Source of the DNA: an uncultured Ruminococcus sp.
GTDB lineage: Bacteria > Bacillota > Clostridia > Oscillospirales > Acutalibacteraceae
Assembly (NCBI GenBank): GCA_902783065.1
Contig: CACZPV010000203.1
Location: 1 to 21,716 of the forward strand
Direction: 5' to 3'
DNA length: 21,716 nt
In this document: piece by piece, positions 13,918-21,010 of the stretch
Layout: each line of letters starts with the position of its first letter
Numbering within the stretch: position 1 is the first letter of the stretch
Made by a program: the position numbers and the translations under genes
Notes under the pieces: model-generated
The model's database searches: none
Told to the model about the DNA's origin: nothing
The model's input: the letters and a program-made list of their open reading frames with translations, nothing else

Positions 13918-13955
13918 CCCGAAAGCCTTGTAGGTAAAGGCTTTCGGGTAATTTT
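13918..13955 (+). terminator. Intrinsic terminator after tRNA-Pro
   Basis: CCCGAAAGCCTT (13918-13929) and AAGGCTTTCGGG (13937-13948) form a perfect 12-bp stem around a 7-nt loop. A T-rich tail follows, TAATTTTA. Confidence 0.85.
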
Positions 13956-14037
13956 ATATTCTCCGCTCTCTCATTTATGAAATACTGTTCATCTTTGCAT
14001 GTCCCCCAAAAATATGCAGCCGATTGTAAAAAGGCGA

Positions 14038-14068
14038 GGGTTTGTGCCGCCGTAGGCGGCACAAACCC
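14038..14068. repeat. Perfect 14-bp GC-rich palindrome
   Basis: GGGTTTGTGCCGCC (14038-14051) and GGCGGCACAAACCC (14055-14068) pair perfectly around GTA. It lies in the 275-bp gap between the tRNA terminator and the serine hydrolase gene, where I see no other gene and no clear promoter. No U-tract follows, so it is more likely a repeat-type palindrome than a terminator. Confidence 0.6.
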
Positions 14069-14229
14069 CGCTCCGAAAGTCAAAAAAACCGTTTTCGACG
14101 CAAAAGCTGCGAAAATGACGGATTACAGCGGAGAAAAATTGTAAATCATATGATAACAAAAAACGCATAGATAAAGGAATTTCAGACTTATACAACCGAG
14201 TATTAAAAATATGAATAAGGAGTTAATTT

Positions 14230-16029
14230 ATGAAAAAAAATAGTTTATTGTCGAAACCGTATTATCTATCCTGTTCTGTTATTAGTTTTTTTCTGATTCT
14301 GTGTATGCTGATGCCATCCGCTTCTGTATATGCAGCAGAACAGGATGAAAAAACCCCTTCCGGTCTTTCCGTTAAAGATGTTCAGTCCACAATCGAGAAT
14401 TTTTATCTTGAACATGAATCAACAGCAGCCGGTATGAGTACCGCAGTATTTGATAAAAACGGTATCATTTACAGCAACTGTTTCGGTTATGCTAATAAAG
14501 AAAAAAAGATTGCTCTTGATAAGACCCATGTAATTGAATGGGGCAGCGTTACCAAAACTTTGATCTGGGTAAGCGCCATGCAGTTAAAAGAACAAGGTAA
14601 ACTTGATCTTGACAAAGATATCAGAGAGTACCTTCCTGAAAATTTTCTGCATAATCTTCATTTTGATGAACCGGTAACAATGCTGAATCTTATGAATCAC
14701 AATGCCGGATTTGAAAACATGATGCTTGGTGTAGAAACTCCTTATCCGGAAGAAGTGGTATCTCTCGGCGAGTTTCTTAAAATGCATCAGCCGCAGCAGG
14801 TATTCAGACCGGGAACAGTTTCTTCCTACAACAACTGGAGTGCTGCCCTTGCCGGATACATCGTTGAATGTATCAGCGGTGAACCGTTTTATGATTATGT
14901 AAGAGAAAATATTTTTGAACCGCTCGGAATGAAAAATTCATCTCTCAAACCTGATCTGAGTGATAATCCTTATGTTGCTCAAAAAAGAAAGGAACTTGAA
15001 TGTTATTACAATGACGGCACATATGCAGGTAATACATACCGATATATAAACATTTACCCGGCAGGAATGTGTACATCCACACCTGATGATTTTATCGCTT
15101 ATGCAAGAGCAATTGCTGATCCTGATTCGCCGCTGTTTCAACAAAAAGAAACTTATCAGGAAATGATTTCACCCAGTGCTTACCTCGGCAATACAGATTT
15201 TCCTACAAACTGCCACGGTTTTTGGACGCTGGAATTTGGCGATAATGTTATCGGTCACAGCGGTGCTACGTCAGGCTGTACAAGTCAGCTGCAATTTGAC
15301 ACCAAAACGGGAATCGGTATGATCGTATTGACCAATCAGTGCGGTGAATATAATTTCGCTAATAAAATGGTTCAGCTTATCATGGGAAAACCATCTGCTG
15401 ATGTACACGATGGAATTGACGGTATCGTCATGTCCCCGGCAACCAATTTCACCGGACCGTTAAAAATACTCAGCTATTTCAATATTGTACCGGTTACAAA
15501 GGAAGAACTTAAAAACACAATCTGTACATATCAGAAAACAGACTATGTTGAAAAACTTGCGCTGCCTTCCGCGGATTATCTGGTTTTAAGCGACTCAGAC
15601 TATTCTGAAATAAATATAACGATCATATTTTGCTTTATAGCTGTGATTTTTGGCTTTATTGCTTTATGGACAAAACTTATTCGGTTAATCGCAAGACAAA
15701 TAAGAAAAAAGGAAAATGATATTCCCCTTGGAAAATGGAGTGCCGCAGGCTGTCTGTTAATGATTACGCCTGTACTGCTCCTGATTCCGTTTTTCCTCAG
15801 TATGGCAAGTGAAACGCAATGGAGCTTCCTCGAATATGAGATATGGTCAGCATGTTATTTTGCTATTGCGGCTGCTCTTGTAATACTTTCCATAGCAGGA
15901 ATAGTTTTAATGATAAAAAATCAAATGACAATTAAACGAAGGATATTTAATATTGCTGTCATAATATGTATGGCATCAATCATCTATAATATTATTTACT
16001 GGCAGCTGTATATGTTCTGGATGATATAA
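14230..16029 (+). CDS. Membrane-anchored serine hydrolase of the beta-lactamase/DD-peptidase fold
   Basis: The protein has 599 residues, starting at an ATG with AAGGAG upstream. Residues of about 1-36 are a signal peptide ending near VYAAE. Residues of about 50-390 carry the penicillin-binding-protein-like (class C beta-lactamase) fold. The catalytic S106-V-T-K109 lies in EWGSVTKT, Y200-N-N202 gives the YxN motif (SSYNNWSA), and H343-S-G in IGHSGATSGC replaces KTG. The C-terminal 130 residues contain four membrane helices, at about 465-485, 505-525, 545-565 and 575-597. The active domain would thus face outward, anchored at its C-terminus. Such enzymes act on D-amino acid peptides, esters or wall peptides; the substrate here cannot be told. 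The HSG version is typical of esterase or peptidase members rather than true beta-lactamases. It is a single gene. Confidence 0.9.
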   Translation: MKKNSLLSKPYYLSCSVISFFLILCMLMPSASVYAAEQDEKTPSGLSVKDVQSTIENFYLEHESTAAGMSTAVFDKNGIIYSNCFGYANKEKKIALDKTHVIEWGSVTKTLIWVSAMQLKEQGKLDLDKDIREYLPENFLHNLHFDEPVTMLNLMNHNAGFENMMLGVETPYPEEVVSLGEFLKMHQPQQVFRPGTVSSYNNWSAALAGYIVECISGEPFYDYVRENIFEPLGMKNSSLKPDLSDNPYVAQKRKELECYYNDGTYAGNTYRYINIYPAGMCTSTPDDFIAYARAIADPDSPLFQQKETYQEMISPSAYLGNTDFPTNCHGFWTLEFGDNVIGHSGATSGCTSQLQFDTKTGIGMIVLTNQCGEYNFANKMVQLIMGKPSADVHDGIDGIVMSPATNFTGPLKILSYFNIVPVTKEELKNTICTYQKTDYVEKLALPSADYLVLSDSDYSEINITIIFCFIAVIFGFIALWTKLIRLIARQIRKKENDIPLGKWSAAGCLLMITPVLLLIPFFLSMASETQWSFLEYEIWSACYFAIAAALVILSIAGIVLMIKNQMTIKRRIFNIAVIICMASIIYNIIYWQLYMFWMI

Positions 16030-16140
16030 TTAATGTTATCGAAAAACTAAAAACTCAGGAAACAATTATTAATCTAACCTGAATCCGTGAAATCCGGTAT
16101 TGATGAACAGTAAAAATGCAGTTATGGTGAACTAGTGAAC

Positions 16141-16171
16141 GGCTGCGGTCGTGCGAAGCACGGCCGCAGCC
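16141..16171. repeat. GC-rich palindrome, copy 2 of a dispersed hairpin family
   Basis: GGCTGCGGTCGTGC (16141-16154) and GCACGGCCGCAGCC (16158-16171) form a 14-bp stem with one G-T pair around GAA. The left arm is identical to that at 3734-3747. It sits between convergent genes, which allows a role in ending transcription, but there is no U-tract. Confidence 0.7.
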
Positions 16172-16250
16172 TGAATTAGCTTTTAATGAAAAGTCGAAGC
16201 ACTGACCCGAAGCCGATCTTCCGGCTTATTTCAAGCTTTACAAAGCGGGT

Positions 16251-16988
16251 TTATTCAGTGTTTCCTTTGCTATCTATACCAACACATTGTCCTAAAACCT
16301 CACCGATCGGATCACGGATCACGATATCAGCTTTAGTATCAAATGCTGTTTCACCCTTGTTAAGCAGTATAATTTTACTGCCTCCAAAATAATTCAGAAA
16401 TCCCGCAGCCGGATATACATTCAATGACGTACCTCCTATGATCATTACTTCAGCTTTCGCTATTGCTCTTACCGCACCGTTAACTGTTTTATCATCCAAT
16501 CCTTCTTCATACAAAACCACATCCGGCTTAATAATGCCGCCGCATTTACATTTCGGAATCCCCTTGGTATCTGTAATAACCGAAATATCATAGAATTTGT
16601 GACATTTCATGCAGTAATTTCTCATAACCGATCCATGAAGCTCATATACTTTTTTGCTTCCTGCCGACTGATGAAGTCCGTCTATATTCTGCGTCACAAC
16701 GGCTCTTAGTTTTCCCTGCTGTTCCAGCTTTGCAAGGGCAATATGGGCTTTATTTGGCTTTGCATCAAGACAGATCATCTTGTCACGGTAAAAATCATAA
16801 AAATCATTTGTCCTTGTCATAAAAAAGCTGTGACTGAGAATAGTTTCCGGCGGAAATTTATATTTTTGGTGATAAAGTCCGTCTACACTTCTGAAATCGG
16901 GAATACCGCTTTCCGTCGAAACACCTGCTCCACCGAAGAAAACAATATTATCACTTTCTTCTATTATTTTTTTTAATTCATCATACAT
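16251..16988 (-). CDS. Sir2-family NAD-dependent protein deacylase
   Basis: The protein has 245 residues and is a bacterial sirtuin, which removes acyl groups from lysines using NAD and yields nicotinamide. All signatures are present. GGAGVSTESGIPDFRS (about 19-34) binds NAD. TQNIDGLHQSAG (99-110) and ELHGS, with catalytic H118, follow. A zinc site is formed by C126, C129, C147 and C149, and IIGGTSLNVYPAAG completes the Rossmann fold. The second zinc pair is CxC (CKCGG) rather than CxxC, which is common in Firmicutes. The ATG at 16988 follows AAGGTG at 9-nt spacing. It stands alone, convergent with the serine hydrolase. No acetyl-CoA synthetase or acetyltransferase gene is adjacent to suggest a substrate. 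Confidence 0.95.
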   Translation of the reverse strand: MYDELKKIIEESDNIVFFGGAGVSTESGIPDFRSVDGLYHQKYKFPPETILSHSFFMTRTNDFYDFYRDKMICLDAKPNKAHIALAKLEQQGKLRAVVTQNIDGLHQSAGSKKVYELHGSVMRNYCMKCHKFYDISVITDTKGIPKCKCGGIIKPDVVLYEEGLDDKTVNGAVRAIAKAEVMIIGGTSLNVYPAAGFLNYFGGSKIILLNKGETAFDTKADIVIRDPIGEVLGQCVGIDSKGNTE

Positions 16989-17018
16989 AATGCATTACAC
17001 CTTTCTGATTAATTTTGA

Positions 17019-17174
17019 GCGCCAGCGTGACTCTGCCAGCGTGACGCTGGACCCTTACTAATACCCACTGCCGCATTGACTAAAGCAAATTCATCAGTCG
17101 TCTGCTTTTATTGATTCAATGTTTTGTTGTTAGTTTCAGTTTTTTAGGAAAGGGTTTCCCCCAGGGAAATGCGT
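17019..17174. repeat. Mosaic intergenic repeat, copy 2 (inverted)
   Basis: Read on the minus strand, this copy shows the same blocks in the same order as 9058-9322. They are GCATTTCCCTGGGGGAAA (near 17155-17172), CCCTTTCCTAAAAAACTGAAA, a perfect 30-bp match at 17095-17124, and TTAGTAAGGGTCCAGCGTCACGC with a palindromic CCAGCGTCACGCTGG core. The last block is partly repeated at its far end. It lacks the tandem and hairpin extras of copy 1. Confidence 0.85.
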
Positions 17175-17203
17175 CAGGCATCCCATCGACGGTTTGATAA
17201 TTA

Positions 17204-17232
17204 TTGACAAAAAAATGCGTAAATAATATAAT
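17204..17232 (+). promoter_or_regulatory. Perfect consensus promoter of the Rrf2 gene
   Basis: TTGACA (17204-17209), exactly 17 bp, then TATAAT (17227-17232), both perfect. The start site falls near 17239, within the GGTTAAC sequence, leaving about 35 nt of leader. Autoregulation by the Rrf2 protein at this site is plausible but no defined operator is recognisable. Confidence 0.88.
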
Positions 17233-17274
17233 ATGGTTAACAAAATTTTATTCTGACATATAAAGAGGTGCCAC

Positions 17275-17691
17275 ATGAAAATTTCAACCAAAGGAAGATA
17301 TGGACTGAGAGTTATGATTGATCTTGCCGCTGCTGATCCGGACACATGTATCTCTATCAAAAGTATTGCGGCAAGACAACAGATTTCGGAAAAATATCTT
17401 GAACAAATCATTTCCCTGCTCAACAAAGGTGGTCTTGTAAAAAGCACAAGGGGTTCTCAAGGCGGTTATCGGCTCGTCAAAACACCGGAAGAATATACAG
17501 TCGGTCAGATTCTGCGTACCATTGAAGGAAACCTTGCACCTGTTGACTGTCTGTCAGATGAGGAAAACCAATGTCCACGAAGCGGTGACTGTGTTACTCT
17601 GTATGTATGGGAAAAGATTTATTCTGCTGTCAACGAGGTAGTTGATCATATCACACTGCGTGAACTGCTTGATCATGCAAAACCGGTTTAA
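17275..17691 (+). CDS. Rrf2-family transcriptional regulator with IscR-like cysteines
   Basis: The 138-residue protein has the standard Rrf2 start MKISTKGRYGLRVMIDLA, a winged helix over residues of about 1-70 (IAARQQISEKYLEQI as recognition helix region, then the wing STRGSQGGYRL), and a dimerisation helix. Cysteines C92, C100 and C106 lie in the same region as the [2Fe-2S] ligands of IscR (92, 98, 104), so it may bind a cluster and sense iron-sulfur status or redox. CymR-type regulators lack these. The ATG at 17275 follows AGAGGTG at 5-nt spacing. Its promoter is perfect. In many Clostridia such a gene precedes iscS-iscU, but here the next gene is convergent and unrelated, so it is an orphan regulator whose targets lie elsewhere. 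Confidence 0.93.
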   Translation: MKISTKGRYGLRVMIDLAAADPDTCISIKSIAARQQISEKYLEQIISLLNKGGLVKSTRGSQGGYRLVKTPEEYTVGQILRTIEGNLAPVDCLSDEENQCPRSGDCVTLYVWEKIYSAVNEVVDHITLRELLDHAKPV

Positions 17692-17713
17692 ATATGTATT
17701 TTTATAAAAACAT

Positions 17714-17743
17714 AACGGACACCGTCAGCCGACAGTGTCCGTT
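17714..17743. terminator. Bidirectional terminator between Rrf2 and PrsA-like genes
   Basis: AACGGACAC (17714-17722) and GTGTCCGTT (17735-17743) form a perfect 9-bp base, with a further three-pair inner stem around AGCC. On the minus strand a TTTTT run follows closely (ATGTTTTTATAAA), so it probably ends the foldase transcript and may stop the Rrf2 transcript as well. Confidence 0.7.
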
Positions 17744-17810
17744 AATTATCTCACTGGTTTTGCAACTATGGGATCTGAACCGGATTATTCAGGTTGGCTG
17801 AAAAGCAATC

Positions 17811-19463
17811 TTACTGATTTGCAAGATTAGCGGCATTGCTTGAACTTTCTTCATTCTTATCCAACTCTACCTTTTTGATAGCTTCTGTATCAAATGTAAT
17901 GGTATACTTCTTCTTCATCAATTCATAATCAGCAGCCAATTTTGCTTCTTTCAATACCGATTCAACATTGATCTGCCAGCTTTTCAAACCTGTACCAACA
18001 TAATACATGATATGATAGCCGTAAGTAGTGTGTACTATTCCTGAGTCACCGGGTTTACGGTTTTTATCAAAAAGCCAGTCATTGAAAGCAGGTACCATCT
18101 GTCCTTCCTGAACATTGGTATACAGACCTCCGTTTGTATTAGACCCCGGATCAGTGCTGTATTGATTGGCAAGCTCTGCAAATCTTTGCTCCGTGGTATC
18201 TTTGCTTGACCAGTCTTTATAAATTTCCTCCGCTTTCGCCTTAAGCTGTTCGTCCGTTACATCGGCAGATGATGATTCTCCTGAGGTTTCTCCTGAGGTT
18301 TCTCCTGAGGTTTCTCCTGATGTGATACTGTCAGTAGTAATCAGAATATGACGCACATTGCGGGTAGCTGATTCATCACGATAAAGCGGCTTTTCAATCA
18401 GAACAACCGTATAATTAGTTTCACTCTCTACTACATTTGTATCGCCAGCTTTTCTTGCTTCATCATATATCCATTTTGCAATATCACTGGAATTATCATA
18501 TGCCATTTTTGCATGATAAGTCGCTTCAACTGCCTCATTTACAGCAGAATTAAAAGATTCCTCAGTTATGGAGGATTCTCCCTGAGCAGAATCAACCGAA
18601 ACAAGTGATGGATTTGATTTCAGAAATTTTGTCAGATAATCCTTAAATTCCTTGCTGTTTTTACAATTAGAAAGTGCATCCGCATTTTCCTTCATTTTAT
18701 TTTTGGTATCCTCATTCACAACCATAGAGGTTCCATCTGAATTTGGTTCAGTATAATTAAAGTTATAAATATAAAAATCAGCTACCTGATAATTTGTTTT
18801 GTTTTCAGCAAATTTATCCTCATAATCTTTATCTGTGAAAGTATAGCTGTCATTAAGCTGATCACGATATTTCAAGCCGAGCTTTGACAACATCTGAATA
18901 TTTTTTATATCATCCTGTGTAATCGCTGTACCATAAATACTCTTAAAATACTCATCAAGCGTCTGACTGTTCTGTTTTGCAACTTCCTCATAAGAAGCAA
19001 ATCCGTCTTCGATAGACTTCTCATCCTCATCAGACAATTCAAGTCCGTGTTCTTTAGCGGCCTCGGCAAAACACATAATATAGCTGATATAATCCTGCGT
19101 TGACTGAACAAAATAATCATGCCATGTTATTTTATTTTCCTCATCATAATACTGTTCCGAAAGGCTTTTGGAGGTATCCATCATTTCAGTTCCATATGTG
19201 CTGGTAAAGCTCTGATAATTATAATTATAAAGGTAATTGAATACCGCAAACGGAATCGAATAATGTTCCGATGAAGCAACCGCATTGCTGTCTGATTGCC
19301 CGCCTGAAGCTTGTTCAGCTGTTTGTGATGTCTTGGAACCTTCGTCCTTATTATCCTTGCCGTCATTTGTATTATTACAGCCTGACAGCGGAATTGTTAT
19401 CAATAATGTTCCTGCTGCAACAGCCGCAATTATTCGTTTTGCAAGAGAATTTAATTGATTCAT
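17811..19463 (-). CDS. PrsA/SurA-like peptidylprolyl isomerase lipoprotein
   Basis: This is a 550-residue exported foldase, starting at the ATG at 19463 after AAAGGAG; an ATG 18 nt further upstream (19481) is less likely. A lipoprotein signal peptide ends in PLSGC, with Cys29 lipidated, followed by a Ser/Asn/Asp-rich linker. A helical chaperone region precedes a parvulin-type PPIase domain. This domain starts RNVRHILITTD and carries GGLYTNVQEGQMVPAFNDWL and GIVHTTYGYHIM, its typical motifs. An SGET-repeat loop (about residues 381-397) is inserted inside the PPIase domain, between its first strand and the following helix. PrsA-type proteins aid folding of secreted proteins outside the membrane. 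The gene has its own promoter and a terminator. PrsA, SurA or general PpiC naming is open, so no symbol is given. Confidence 0.88.
   Translation of the reverse strand: MNQLNSLAKRIIAAVAAGTLLITIPLSGCNNTNDGKDNKDEGSKTSQTAEQASGGQSDSNAVASSEHYSIPFAVFNYLYNYNYQSFTSTYGTEMMDTSKSLSEQYYDEENKITWHDYFVQSTQDYISYIMCFAEAAKEHGLELSDEDEKSIEDGFASYEEVAKQNSQTLDEYFKSIYGTAITQDDIKNIQMLSKLGLKYRDQLNDSYTFTDKDYEDKFAENKTNYQVADFYIYNFNYTEPNSDGTSMVVNEDTKNKMKENADALSNCKNSKEFKDYLTKFLKSNPSLVSVDSAQGESSITEESFNSAVNEAVEATYHAKMAYDNSSDIAKWIYDEARKAGDTNVVESETNYTVVLIEKPLYRDESATRNVRHILITTDSITSGETSGETSGETSGESSSADVTDEQLKAKAEEIYKDWSSKDTTEQRFAELANQYSTDPGSNTNGGLYTNVQEGQMVPAFNDWLFDKNRKPGDSGIVHTTYGYHIMYYVGTGLKSWQINVESVLKEAKLAADYELMKKKYTITFDTEAIKKVELDKNEESSSNAANLANQ
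18277..18320 (-). repeat. 12-bp in-frame tandem repeat in the foldase gene
   Basis: The plus-strand unit TCTCCTGAGGTT occurs three times without mismatch (18277-18312), followed by a partial fourth copy. It encodes SGET repeats in a loop of the PPIase domain. Repeat number could vary by slippage without breaking the frame. Confidence 0.9.
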
Positions 19464-19587
19464 CTTGTCTTCTCCTTTCAAAATACAAATATCTGCCGAT
19501 TGTCAGACAATCAAAGCATTAATTTTCTGCATAAGAACCCATCAGAAAATCCCTTCCTGACAAGGTACTTACAAAAACACCATTCTA

Positions 19588-19616
19588 ATAATAACAAAAT
19601 TTCATGGATTTTTCAA
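19588..19616 (-). promoter_or_regulatory. Sigma-A promoter of the PrsA-like gene
   Basis: On the minus strand TTGAAA (19611-19616), a 17-bp spacer and TATTAT (19588-19593) with TGT upstream (extended -10) form a good promoter, giving a leader of about 115 nt. Confidence 0.7.
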
Positions 19617-19656
19617 CAGTTATTTTTCAAAATATCATCAAAATGCTGGTTTTCTC

Positions 19657-19684
19657 TTGACATTTTCCAAAATTATTATAAAAT
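19657..19684 (+). promoter_or_regulatory. Plus-strand promoter with distant target
   Basis: A perfect TTGACA (19657-19662), 16 bp, then TAAAAT (19679-19684). It diverges from the foldase promoter. The next plus-strand gene starts at 20069, so the transcript would have a leader of about 375 nt that crosses the MITE-like element. Confidence 0.6.
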
Positions 19685-19836
19685 GAATGGTGTATTATCC
19701 GTAAACGGGAAAATCCATACAACCTACTAATACTAATCCCTGATAAAAAAACAGATGCTTTTGCAGTTTATTTCAATCAATTCTTCGTTGTTGTCCCTGC
19801 AAAAACATCCTCACAAAAACAAATCTTCTTTCAATC

Positions 19837-20002
19837 AGGGAAACACTGAATAAATAACATTTTGAAGTCAGAACGAACCCAGAAATGTTTCTGCGTGAGG
19901 CTTCGGATCCCGCTGCCGGCTCGGTCGGTGCTGCTGCTTCACAGCGGTGTCCATCAGGCACGCGCACCCCAAACGATTAATGAATTAATCAGCGTTTCCT
20001 TA
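19837..20002. mobile_element. MITE-like element with 17-bp terminal inverted repeats
   Basis: AGGGAAACACTGAATAA (19837-19853) and the reverse complement of the sequence at 19985-20001 match at 14 of 17 positions. The roughly 165-bp interior is GC-rich (for example GCTGCCGGCTCGG near 19911), unlike the AT-rich flanks, and encodes nothing I recognise. A target duplication is not clear. It looks like a small non-autonomous transposon remnant with IS5-like ends. Confidence 0.5.
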
Positions 20003-20068
20003 GTATAAACTGTCATTTCTCGTCTGCGGTAAAAAACTGCATGATATCCTGCAAGTAAGGAGTAGCCA

Positions 20069-20863
20069 ATGGATAAGATAATAAGCTTTAAAAGATATAT
20101 CTGCGGATATGAAACTTTTGATTTTTCTGAACTTTACAGACAATATGATGCTAAAAAGAAAAAACTGCCTGTCAACGTATTTCTCACAGAACATAAAAAG
20201 TACGGCACAATTCTGATTAATACCGGATGCAGCAGATTTCTCAAGCATAATCCGGTTTCTTTTGCAAAACTTATAAGTACACATAATATTTCTTTTACCG
20301 ACAGGGATACGATTGATCAGCAGCTGCTATCAGAAAAGCTTGATCCGATGGTTATAAAGAAAGTACTCCTTACCCACTGCGATCCGGAATGCTGCGGAGG
20401 ACTGAAATTGCTTCCTAACTATGAACTGATTTCCAGCGCACAGGTATTGGCGCTTGTATGGTTATCTGACCCATCCGACGGAGTTATGCCAAGTACGCTG
20501 CCGTCAGGCGATATTCCTAAATCCGCCGCGGGTATCTTTAAAGGTAAATCCTTCCTCAGCAGTTATTTCAAATGGATCTTTGATGTATTCGGGGACGAAA
20601 GTATTCTGGCAGTTGATCTTACAGGTCATGCAAAAGCAATGACCGGGTTTTACTTCACCGAAAAAAACTGGTTAATTGCTGCCGATGCATCCATTGATGA
20701 AACCGCCGTAACCGAAAACCTTATTCCGAGTGACAAATTGTTAAAACAGCAGTTTTATCCGGATGATTATTTATCTGTACTGATTACATTAAGGCGGCTA
20801 AAAAGGGAACATCCCGAAATCAGAATGATATTTTCACATTCCGAATATGTTCCGGAAATCTGA
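20069..20863 (+). CDS. Metallo-beta-lactamase-fold-like protein with altered metal motif
   Basis: The protein has 264 residues, with an ATG following AAGGAG. It follows the outline of an MBL-fold hydrolase: an early strand-rich part with ILINTGCS (usual place of DTG), a central THCDPECCGGL motif, DLTGHAKAMTGFYF (usual place of PGHTPG), AADASIDETAV, and a final IFSHSEY. In the core HxHxDH motif only the first His (H103) is kept. D105, E107 and C108 stand where His, Asp and His are expected, and D52 of the DTG motif reads N51-T-G. The metal site is thus either re-built or lost. The function is unknown; quorum-quenching-lactonase-like members share the general layout. It stands alone after a long leader and is convergent with the next gene. 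Confidence 0.75.
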   Translation: MDKIISFKRYICGYETFDFSELYRQYDAKKKKLPVNVFLTEHKKYGTILINTGCSRFLKHNPVSFAKLISTHNISFTDRDTIDQQLLSEKLDPMVIKKVLLTHCDPECCGGLKLLPNYELISSAQVLALVWLSDPSDGVMPSTLPSGDIPKSAAGIFKGKSFLSSYFKWIFDVFGDESILAVDLTGHAKAMTGFYFTEKNWLIAADASIDETAVTENLIPSDKLLKQQFYPDDYLSVLITLRRLKREHPEIRMIFSHSEYVPEI

Positions 20864-20943
20864 CCATTCATTTTCATATAACATTGCCCCTGTTTCCGAT
20901 AAGTTTAATCAAAAAATTATTATTGGATTCTCCGCACATATTT

Positions 20944-20976
20944 ATACGCCGCCCTCTGTAAAAGAGGACGGCGTAT
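20944..20976. terminator. Hairpin between convergent genes
   Basis: ATACGCCGCCCTCT (20944-20957) and AGAGGACGGCGTAT (20963-20976) form a 14-bp stem with one G-T pair and a 5-nt loop. The flanks are AT-rich but there is no long U-run. It lies between the MBL-like gene and the membrane protein gene and may serve both. Confidence 0.65.
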
Positions 20977-21010
20977 ATTAATTGTTGATCATAATAGCAG
21001 TGTTTCAGGT

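Larger units (their letters stand above)
19464..20068. other. Divergent intergenic region, foldase to MBL-like gene
   Basis: This 605-bp stretch holds the foldase promoter (19588-19616), a plus-strand promoter (19657-19684) and the terminal-inverted-repeat element (19837-20002). Open frames across it, including a 64-codon minus-strand frame over the GC-rich island, have no ribosome binding site and encode no known domain. Confidence 0.55.

Noticed and set aside
14230..15400. True class C beta-lactamase (antibiotic resistance)
   Set aside because: The KTG motif is replaced by HSG and there is a four-helix tail; these are typical of other serine hydrolases, and no AmpR-like gene is adjacent.
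19773..19967. 64-codon minus-strand frame over the GC-rich island
   Set aside because: No ribosome binding site or domain; it only reflects the composition of the MITE-like element.
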